DNA of 64,000 nt, from positions 2,953,187 through 3,017,186 of the forward strand of contig WNKI01000004.1 in assembly GCA_015350385.1 (NCBI GenBank). The letters are read 5' to 3'. The notes under the pieces are model-generated. The model was given only the letters and a program-made list of their open reading frames with translations. It searched no databases and was not told the origin of the DNA. The translations under genes and the position numbers were made by a program. This document shows, piece by piece, positions 55,803-64,000 of the stretch. The DNA is from Aculops lycopersici. Taxonomy: Eukaryota; Arthropoda; Arachnida; Trombidiformes; Eriophyidae. Each line of letters opens with the position of its first letter. Position 1 is the stretch's first letter.

Positions 55803-58800
55803 ATTGATACTCTTCTTATGCTATACAATTTCCCTCTAATGTCTCCAATTTTTATCTTATTTTGTATTCCATCTTCACCTTGCCGATACGTCCTAACATT
55901 AATCTTTCCCCCTCCAGAATTAATCTCTTGATGCTCGAGTGGACATTTTGCTTTATTCTCAAGACTCCTCCTCCGTTTCGACAATCCACTTGCTTTCAAT
56001 GCTCGTTAAGCTGCTGCTGTGTTCAAACGGTGGCTTGCATGAAGAGCTGCCCAATCTTTCGATTGGACCGTTCGTTTTGCTCTTTATTCCTGGATAGTAA
56101 TAGATGAAGAGATACCGCAAACTTCTATGGTGCCTTTGTGTTGCCAATGTTTTGTGCTACCAATCGTTCGTCTCAATAGGTAATTGACGATGCTGATGTT
56201 GCAGGCCAACTTTTTTATTTGCCTTAGTCCCTGGATTCGCGGCGGAGGGGAATTCTTTTCCTCACAGACAGAGTTCTTGAAACTAAAAATTTAAACTCTC
56301 GAGTGAAAGCTAATAAAACTACCGAACACTGCCACTGCTATCGCTCAAATTCGATTGCGTAACTCGATCATTGGCCTCGTCTTGAGTTCCCTCTCACTCT
56401 CTACCTCGTCCAACAAACAACTCAGTGGCCGCCGTCGCTGCTGTTGCAACCACCACAGCCACCGCCGCTATTGTCAGCACGTTTCTGTGCAAACGTTTCG
56501 GATGCTGGCACAATAAACTGGAGGTGGTAGCTGCTGCAAGTAGAACTAGAATTAGAACTAAAAACTCACGAGCAAATACCATGGCGGTCCACCGACTGCC
56601 ATTGCCACCGACACAACCACATCCAAATCCAAAGCCATAGCAGGCACTCCATCTCGCACGAGCAGCTGATTCGATTGGAGGCGTCTAGTGGCGTTGGCGC
56701 TATGTGCGCTGTAGCGCCACTCGCTCGCGCGTTTGTGGCCCACAAGATAATCAGCGTCCAATGTAACCCACTAGACTTGCGACCACCTAGTGCGGCTGCT
56801 CATTTGTCGCACACAATGCCCATGATAGTCGCTCCTGGCTACACTCGCTCGTGTAGCCGCACGGCCAGCGCGTAGCTGCCGACCGGCCGAGCAACGGGAA
56901 GGGCCAATTTTGTTAGGTTGTAGCGCGCGCGTGCAGCGGAGGCACCTAGCGACTGGCACTGCACACACACACGCACACGATCTGAAGCAAACACACACAC
57001 ACACACACACTCAGATACACTTGCACACAAAAACTGACGCCCCCTTCCCCGGTGCCACCCCCTTGTCGAGCCGGCGGCTATCGGGAGGCCATCAGAGAGC
57101 GTCGAGGATTCGGAGTTAGTCTGTTTGTAATGCTGTTACGCAAACACGAATCCCTCGAGTGGCTCACTGCAACCACTTGCAAGGATCTAGCTGTCGTTGC
57201 CACCGCGGCCGCCGTCACCGACGCCGCCACTGCTCCTCAGATTGGTGAAGCGAAGCGTGAGCCTGAAAGGATAAATTTCAGCATCAAACAAGCGCCACCG
57301 CCGTCGCCAAACTGAAGGCAATCCAAAATCCATCTCCGCGATCCTGATGCAGCCCAACGGTAAAGCCAAGCCAAGCGACGCTGAGCCAGCAAATTTCAAG
57401 GGCCTGCACAAACGGACCGCCACAATGGAGTGTCTCGCAATGATGGTGATGATGATGGTGACGATGATGATAGTTGATGGTTGTGATAATGGCAGTAATC
57501 TAGTTTGCCACAATAATAGGTAACCTTCGTCTCTTCGGGCATCATTTAGATTGTGCCAGAGAGTCTACGCTCTAGGTGGTCGGTGACTATCGTCAGTGAG
57601 AGTGGTGGTCGTGGTCGTTATGGCGGTGAGTGAATTTGAAATGCCACACACACACACAAACTCGCTAGCTAGCCAGCTAGCTTGCTGAGTCAATTTAACC
57701 AATGAATCACATCAAGAGGAATCTTCTCCTCTGCCTGCCAGTCAACCACTCCGCTTCCACTTTACCTTATCGTCCGACTCACTTCCGGCGAACACAGTGC
57801 TCCACTCGCTGGCGCCGCCAAGCTCCTCCCCTGTAGCCAGCATTACAACAGCCGCCGCCATGGCCTAACAATCATCCATCTGCCGCACAAAACCACCTGT
57901 ACCCTTCCCTCACTCATCCACAAACTCAAAAGCTCACTGGCTCCCCAACCAGCTCTCGTCAGCTTCGTGCAGAGTTCAGTCCACTGTTCGTCTAACGTCG
58001 GTGCTGGGTGCATGATGAATCTTCCGCTCACTCACTAACGCTACTACACTTGTGGCGGCTGCTCATTTGTGACACAATGAGCTCCCGAGTTTTTCGTATC
58101 GATGATTGAGCGAGTTAGTCGGCCAAATGGAGAGGTGGGTTGAGAGTAGGTTTCAGGGTTATATAAATAGGTGTGCGTCAGCTGCTAGCTCGTCTATAAT
58201 CAAGCTTTCGGTTGATTTCCTATTCGTTGATGCCGGAGACCCAGAGGCTGGTGGCGATGAGCACAATGAGTTTGCGGCGCCCTTTTGCGGCTTCTCTCGA
58301 ATCCTTTGGTTGCGTTGTGAAATTATTCATTGGCTCCCATCTGGCGACCAGAATCTCGAGAGAATAACTAAAGCCTCTCGTCTGGCATATTGTGTTGTTG
58401 GCACGTAGAGGAGCAGAGAGTAAGTGTACAATCCACACAATTCAACCTTCGCTTCCTTGTAGTCACTCACTAACTCACTCAATGAGTCTTGTCTATTCTC
58501 TAGGCTAGCGCCTTTGGACGAGCAATCCAAATGAGCAGCACCAATGAGTCCTTCGAGAGAAGCCAATGACAGCTACGACAACAACAGAGACCACCACGAC
58601 GTCGATATAAAGACTCGACGGCATCGAAAGAGTTAAAGTCGGGAAACAAGAGGGGAATTGGAGTAGAGCTGTTGTTTACCAGTTGGTCTCGGAGATTAAC
58701 TCGGCGACTACACTTGAAACTCCAATTTGAGCTTTGCCTCTGAGGAATCAATTGGCATTTGGGAGAATAGAAGAATAGGAGAGTGGAAAAACAGGACGCA

Positions 58801-59514
58801 CTTCGTATTGAATGCTCTTGTTCCGGCTCACAAGAGGCCCAAAATCCAAGTAGCGGAACAAAGTAGCGGTGGTTTTGTGTGTGCTGCTGTAGTTTTCGTC
58901 GCTACAGTCGTCGTAATCGTCATCAGAGTCATCATCATCGTTGTTAGCCAGAATAGTAGAAAATATAGACACCGACAAGCTTGCCGCCAGTGCGAAGCTA
59001 AATCATTGAGAAACTTTTCCATCTATGATCGGTAAAAGAGAAACAGAAACAGAACTAAGGGAGAGTTTTGGGGTCTGTGGGGAGAAACCATCATTATTTG
59101 CTATTAATGGTGGCCAAGTAGAGACACACAAGTGAGAGAGTGGGTGAGAATGAGAGAGTAATGATAATGTTAGTTGCCAGCTTGTCGACGCAACCAACCT
59201 GCTCTATTAGCTCACTCTTTCAGTTGCTCGTTATGCAATATGTATGGTAGCAGGAAGAGTGTGGTAGCATATAAAATAATCTGTTAATCTAGGGCTATAG
59301 CTAGAGCTGGAGTTGTAGTTTGAGCGAAAGTAGAAGTAAAAATAAATACAAACACTAAAACCAAGCCACCACTTGCTTGTTAGCTCGCGAGTCGCGACTC
59401 GCAACTAGAATTACCATTACCCATCGTCGGCGTCGTTGTCATTCAGTCATCGTTAGATCCTCTAATTGAACGGCGAATAAAGAAACACTAAAGCTAGAGT
59501 TGCAATGTGTCTTG
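55803..59514. other. Intergenic region between FBXL16 and SIPA1L
   Basis: About 3.7 kb with no gene I can support; it presumably includes the FBXL16 promoter. Contents: a CA-dinucleotide run near 56960-57010, a TGATGATGG run near 57440, and CTAGCTAGC-type words near 57663. A minus-strand 62-codon frame (56394-56582) starts with ATG and a hydrophobic leader (REFLVLILVLLAAATTSS) but continues into alanine repeats. A plus-strand leader-like ATG frame (57425-57519) is mostly Met codons from the TGATGG run. Confidence 0.45.
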
Positions 59515-59520
59515 TTTAAT
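59515..59520 (-). terminator. Poly(A) signal ATTAAA for SIPA1L
   Basis: Minus-strand ATTAAA occurs at 59515-59520 and again at 59526-59531, about 90-105 nt after the stop. Confidence 0.45.
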
Positions 59521-59619
59521 TTCCTTTTAATGTTCTTGGGTTGTGTTTCGGGAAAGTTGGGGGTGATAGAGTGCAGAGCTTGTTTTTGCTTTTCTTTGCT
59601 CCAACGCTTTGCACATGCT

Positions 59620-62400
59620 TTAAACGAGCGTCATCAGGCTAGTGGTTGGAACTCGTCTCTTTGGCTTTGAAGTTGCGTTGTTGGTGGCTGCAGTGATGCC
59701 ATTGGGGCTGCTAGTGAAATGAGCAGCGCCGTTTCCGGTCGAGGCGTTCGATGAGAAGGTTGACGAGGGTCGCGATATAATCGGTTGATGGGCACAGGAT
59801 TGCCCCAGACACCCGCGCCGATATGTTCCATCGGCATTCGGGGGCAACACGGTCAGTGTTACAACTGCCGAGGTGCGAATGTATTCCATCATTTGGTTGT
59901 AGCTTAGGGTTGCCGTTGAAGTTTTGCAAATTTCCACCAAGCGAGATCCTGGGACTAAATGTGTTTGCCATGCAATACTTCCAGCATCAACCCTGACCAC
60001 AATTCCGTCTGGTTGAATATCGAAGCCCAGGGAATTTTGGGAGTTTTTTCGACGCAATGTTAGCTCGCGAGTCTCGCATCCAGTTGTGATTGCCTTTAGT
60101 CGGGTGACAATCTCACAGATTTCATCCACATCCGGATCCTTAATTTGAATAAGCAAACACTCGGCTTGATGGCAGAAGATCTTTATCCAGGCTGGATTTG
60201 AGGTCCAACCGAGTATTGCTTCAACAGGAGTTGCATAGAGGAGCTCCTTGGTAGATTGCTCAATTACTACCAAGTAAGAGGATGAAATTCCGAGAATACA
60301 ATCGACAATCTTATTTGATTGTCCAAAATCTTTCACTTGTACGTCCCACACGATGGCGCCCTGGATGTCCGAGTGGCCGTTAAAGTTTGCATACCTGCGC
60401 TGAGATCTCTTCTTTCCACCAAATAGCGATGAGATTATCTTGACGGCATCCGAGGGACCGGAAGTGGAGCTACCTGAAAAGTCGTTGAGCGTTGTATTGG
60501 TTACATAATCTTGGGTGAGATCTGACAAGAGGCCAAGTCGTGTCCGTTGGCCCATGGTACGGAATTTTTCACAATATTTATGTGCAGCATTCTCGGCATT
60601 TATAATCTTGGCCAATAGGAAATTCTTAAACTGTTGTGATTTTAGAAACACGCCACCCTCTGGAATTGGCGGACCAAACGGGGGCATCTCCTTGGATCTC
60701 GACACTGCGACTGCATAATGGCGCGGCGCGGTGTAATCGAAACTTCCGTCAGCTAGCTGAGGGGGATTTAAAGCTTTAACAATAATGAATACATGTTGAA
60801 ATTGCGACCTTATTGTCTTTGGTGTGAACGGAGCTGCGCCCTCCTCTTGGAAAACGATAGTAACTATATCATTGCCAATGTGCCGCTTCCTAGAGAGTTG
60901 CTGGCGATTATTTGCTGAATAGGGTAACATTGTCGAGACATGAAACATAACCTCACAATCTTGATAAGTAGTGAACACTGAATATTGGCCAGTGGAGTCA
61001 GTTTTAACATCTAGACCACCTCGGTACTTGTTGAAGCCTTGCAATCTAACTTTCTCGCCAATACAGGATAGAAATTCATCGAATAAAGGGCCAGAGTGTT
61101 CATTGTTATAGAATTCCTCCTCAGTTGATTGGCCAGCTTTACAATATAGAACACCAATTTTGAAATTCTTCGTCAACTTGTGCTCATCTAAATTTAACAA
61201 TTTTTCATCTGCGTTTGGAGCCCCAAGGCGTAACTTGTTCAATGGGATATCTGATTTGGCGAGTAAATATTCTAAAACTTCCTTCGAACTAGTTCTATGA
61301 CTTAAATTTGGTATGCAATCCTCATAGACTGAGCCGCGCAATGCGGCCAACTCTGAGGTTCTTATTATGATTCTATAGCGATACTTTTGTTCATTTGCAT
61401 TGTTGCTAGTATTTGATGAGCTGTTATTGTTGTTGTTTTGTTGATTGGGTTGATGATGATGTTGGTGATGGTGGTGGTTGTTGTGATTGTTTGTAATGTG
61501 GTGGTTGTTTGTGCTGTCGCTGCTACCATAACGGTTATGATGAGGTGCTAATGGCTCCTTTCGTATACTAATGGCTAAAGGTCCATAACTTTCACTGTGA
61601 CCAAACCAATTCTGGTGGTCGCGACCGAAAAAGTAGTGCCTGTAGTAGGTGGCACCCATGTCGGCGTAGTCGATGACCGGGTTGCACTGGAGGTTCCTCT
61701 GATAGGGACATGTGGTTTTCATTAGTTGACATTGAGATGATTGAGAAGCTAACGTGTGATCGCCGATCACTGGGTTATTAATAATTTGAGAGCTTGCAAT
61801 GGTTTCTAGAATAGAAATTCCACCAACAAATGAAGGCTTGTGAAGTTCACCAGACGAAGCATTGACTTGTTTCCTATCAGTTAGCTTATTGAGGCACACA
61901 ATTCGTTCCTCCTCGCCACCAAGCTCATTACGAAACATGGGACATGTAAGGACGAGATCATTTTGGCGCACATCGCCGAGGTCTGTGTTGTTTGTATCAA
62001 GGTTGCTTGTATTTGTATTGTTACCATTAATGTGCTGTGCTAGGTTGTTGTTATTATTATGTTGTTGTTGGTCACAGGTATTTTTCTCGCCACTGATGAG
62101 GTGATTCTTGTCATTGCTTTGGAAGTTGTAGTTGTTGTTGCTATGAAGATTCGTTTGAGCGCCCATTTGTTGCTTGTTGTGGTTGTTGTTATTTTTATTA
62201 TATACCTGAGGCGGCTGTACTTGATGATTACTAACCAATGAGGCAGCAGATGCACCTGTTGTCGTATTCTTTCGCTCTTGCAAGATTCTATACTTACTAG
62301 GGCATCCAAAGTCCACAATCATCGAATGGCAGTCATAGTGGGCAAAGGCCTTTTTTCTCAGCCTCTCCTCTAGTCTGACTTCAAAGTTGTGGACACTCAT
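59620..62400 (-). CDS. SIPA1L: SIPA1L/SPAR-type Rap GTPase-activating protein with PDZ domain
   Basis: The product inactivates Rap GTPases at junctions or synapses. The predicted protein is 926 aa from the ATG at 62400, 8 bases after a good acceptor (catatttatcatag), so a 5' UTR exon probably lies upstream. KAFAHYDCHSM and RKNTTTGASAASLVS match vertebrate SIPA1L1. An Asn/His-rich insert follows; the conserved region resumes at LVLTCPMFRNELGGEEERIV, then YRIIIRTSELAALRGSVYED. The RapGAP domain (about 400-650) has KTDSTGQYSVFTTY and RKRHIGNDIVTIVFQE, with the catalytic Asn of the GND motif at about 507. A PDZ domain follows at about 777-857 (SLGFDIQPDGIVVRV, GSRLVEICK). Vertebrate SIPA1L proteins run about 800-900 residues further, into a coiled coil; here the ORF stops 70 residues after the PDZ. 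The last residues, MTLV, fit a class I PDZ ligand. Confidence 0.92.
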   Translation of the reverse strand: MSVHNFEVRLEERLRKKAFAHYDCHSMIVDFGCPSKYRILQERKNTTTGASAASLVSNHQVQPPQVYNKNNNNHNKQQMGAQTNLHSNNNYNFQSNDKNHLISGEKNTCDQQQHNNNNNLAQHINGNNTNTSNLDTNNTDLGDVRQNDLVLTCPMFRNELGGEEERIVCLNKLTDRKQVNASSGELHKPSFVGGISILETIASSQIINNPVIGDHTLASQSSQCQLMKTTCPYQRNLQCNPVIDYADMGATYYRHYFFGRDHQNWFGHSESYGPLAISIRKEPLAPHHNRYGSSDSTNNHHITNNHNNHHHHQHHHQPNQQNNNNNSSSNTSNNANEQKYRYRIIIRTSELAALRGSVYEDCIPNLSHRTSSKEVLEYLLAKSDIPLNKLRLGAPNADEKLLNLDEHKLTKNFKIGVLYCKAGQSTEEEFYNNEHSGPLFDEFLSCIGEKVRLQGFNKYRGGLDVKTDSTGQYSVFTTYQDCEVMFHVSTMLPYSANNRQQLSRKRHIGNDIVTIVFQEEGAAPFTPKTIRSQFQHVFIIVKALNPPQLADGSFDYTAPRHYAVAVSRSKEMPPFGPPIPEGGVFLKSQQFKNFLLAKIINAENAAHKYCEKFRTMGQRTRLGLLSDLTQDYVTNTTLNDFSGSSTSGPSDAVKIISSLFGGKKRSQRRYANFNGHSDIQGAIVWDVQVKDFGQSNKIVDCILGISSSYLVVIEQSTKELLYATPVEAILGWTSNPAWIKIFCHQAECLLIQIKDPDVDEICEIVTRLKAITTGCETRELTLRRKNSQNSLGFDIQPDGIVVRVDAGSIAWQTHLVPGSRLVEICKTSTATLSYNQMMEYIRTSAVVTLTVLPPNADGTYRRGCLGQSCAHQPIISRPSSTFSSNASTGNGAAHFTSSPNGITAATNNATSKPKRRVPTTSLMTLV

Positions 62401-64000
62401 CCTTTCCTCTATGATAAATATGTATATGGATAAATAAAATTTATACTCTTTGGCCACTGGAGATGTCACCGAATATATTTTTGAATATGATGATGATAAT
62501 GATGATTCAATAAAAGAAAGTTCGTCGTTATTGATGTTTCCAAGCAGTCAGTTCAGTTTTGGTGTATCAGTCGAAGCATAAAAAGACTTGTTGCTTTTTC
62601 AGATAGTCGGGCTTATAAAAGTTCGTTGTCTAGGGGTTCGTTGCAAATAAATATATTCTTTACAGGGATAATAGATAGATATAGATATATCAAGGCTGCA
62701 TCTTAAATTTTCGTTTTCTAATCTGGCAGTCAAAAGTGTACAAGGCAATAGGATGAATTTTTGGCGGCAACTGGTCGAGTAACTTTTTAAAATAGTAGTG
62801 ATAATATTAATAAATGAGGGATAATATTAGTTTTAAAAGCAATAGAAGTGAGAACGATGAATTGGCGATTCATTGATGGACTAATAATCTAACCGAAATA
62901 ATAGTTTTCCTCATGAATGAGAGGTGAATCATAAGGCACTCCAGTTTCTAGTTAGTGAGAGGCTAATAAAAGTGGCACTTGTTGCTGCTGTTGTTGTTGT
63001 TTTTATAATTTACAAACAATATGATAATTAAAATATTCGTTGCTACTGTTGCTATCGCTGCAAAGTTGACCTGTAAAGTTAGACGGTTAGCTAGTTGTTT
63101 GGTGAACTTGACGACGAACCGGATTGCAACCAAGAAACAAACGGGCAGACAGACGGTCGGTGAGACAGTTTTAAAGCAAAGTGGCAGTCGAGGTGATAGA
63201 CTCGTCAGGCGGACGGACGGGCAAATGATAGTTTTGTAGTAGCTTGATGCTGCAGATGTTGCTGCTGTCTGCCACCTCGCAATTTGCGCCAGTTAATATT
63301 GTTGGCGTCGAGGTGCTGCTTTGGGTGTCCAATGGTCTAAATCAAATAGAGTTGCTATAAGAGCAGAGTAGAGTAGAGTTATTGTTGTTGTTGTTGTTTT
63401 CTTCGTTGGTTGTTCTAGTGTAAAGTATGCGAAGGCATCCAGCCGCAGGGGTGGTGTCGTCGACTTTGTGGTTGAGGTTGTGGTAGTTGCATTTGCAAAT
63501 GTCGTTGTCGTCGCTTCCTTTTGGGAGTTATTTTTTATTTTTAAATCATCATCGTGATTGCAATTGCCCCCTCATTCACATCCTCTTCTCTCTGTCTCCG
63601 CTACTACCACTGCTTCCACACAGTCGCTACTCTGGCCGCCGACCATTCAAATGGCCTTTTGAATGTTGCTCCCATTGTTCGTTTATTTTGTTGCTGGCTG
63701 GCTGCCTGCCACTGCCGCTGCTGCTGTTGCCTCTCTCTCCGTCGGTCGCCACAATTTCCATTGGCTTGCTCCTGTCTGTCTCACACACGGCGGTAGGAGC
63801 AGCCGCGGCGCTTGGATGCTGTTGCTGCTGGTGCTCCTGTTGCTTCGCAATTGGCCGGCTGTGTGCCGTTGCCTCGATTGGCTGGTTGCCATTGCCAGCG
63901 AGTGTGTGTTGCTCTGTGGCCCACAGCCGTAGCGGGCCAGCCCGCTGCCAGTTGCTGTCTGTGTTGTAGAACGAGAGAGAGAGAGAGAGACAAGCTGGCT
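62401..64000. other. Upstream region of SIPA1L
   Basis: No coding exon is supported. The minus-strand acceptor next to the SIPA1L start implies an upstream exon, which may lie here or beyond the edge. The interval has ATATATA/GATA-like AT-rich sequence (62470-62900), GTT-triplet runs near 62985 and 63382, and TGC-triplet-rich sequence after 63650. The cysteine-rich plus-strand frame at 63487-63969 derives from TGC triplets. Confidence 0.4.

Noticed and set aside
57425..57519. Plus-strand ATG leader (many Met) ending at a GTAACC donor
   Set aside because: Mostly made from a TGATGGTGATG repeat; weak donor and no following exon.
63487..63969. 160-codon Cys/Leu-rich plus-strand frame
   Set aside because: Derived from TGC/GCT triplets; three overlapping frames on both strands are equally open.
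1..64000. Transposon, viral, CRISPR or bacterial operon content
   Set aside because: No transposase, reverse transcriptase, integrase, long terminal repeats or regularly spaced repeats were recognised.

Overview
This is eukaryotic nuclear DNA, most likely from an arthropod. The genes have spliceosomal introns with GTAAGT/GTGAGT donors, one gene spans about 41 kb, and proteins carry long poly-Q/N/T/A tracts. There are no operons, Shine-Dalgarno sites or CRISPR. Two products point to arthropods: a DM4/DM12-type secreted protein and a giant mucin-like membrane protein with repeated T-x-x-T-[YF]-[YFL]-T-T modules. A mite or other chelicerate is possible, but the sequence alone does not settle this.

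Layout. (1) 0-8 kb is compact with nearly intron-free genes: Sara (FYVE endosomal Smad anchor, +), NUBP2/Cfd1 (cytosolic Fe-S scaffold, -), INTS12 (Integrator PHD subunit, +) and pyruvate dehydrogenase phosphatase PDP1 (+). (2) 8.7-49.5 kb is read as one minus-strand gene of five exons (49362-49506, 23831-27187, 17402-17698, 9058-14099, 8688-8957). Junction phases agree throughout (1,1,1,0), giving about 3036 aa: signal peptide, very long Q/N/S/T-rich ectodomain, EGF and SEA modules, one transmembrane helix and a cytoplasmic tail. Its introns hold microsatellites, two assembly gaps, perfect hairpins, a diverged ~1 kb duplication and a dense scatter of one short motif. (3) 50.8-62.4 kb holds three minus-strand genes: a secreted DM4/DM12-like protein, FBXL16 (F-box/LRR) and a SIPA1L/SPAR-type RapGAP-PDZ protein. 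Most of the rest is non-coding.

The strongest unexplained signal is the decamer CAACA[A/G]GTGG on both strands (about two dozen copies seen by eye; below one expected by chance) plus a related CAACAGGTTG form (about fourteen). Both lie mostly in the giant gene's introns. The first form resembles the binding consensus of Scratch/Snail zinc-finger repressors; the best match, ATGCAACAGGTGGTT at 49589-49603, lies just upstream of the giant gene's first coding exon. A perfect NRF-1/Erect-wing-type palindrome (GCGCATGCGC) lies about 0.5 kb further upstream.

The genes do not form one pathway. Sara (receptor trafficking), NUBP2 (Fe-S assembly), INTS12 (snRNA/transcription), PDP1 (mitochondrial PDH activation), FBXL16 and SIPA1L (Rap signalling) are conserved cell-biology genes around a lineage-specific extracellular-matrix-like locus. 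All counts were made by eye and need a computed check.
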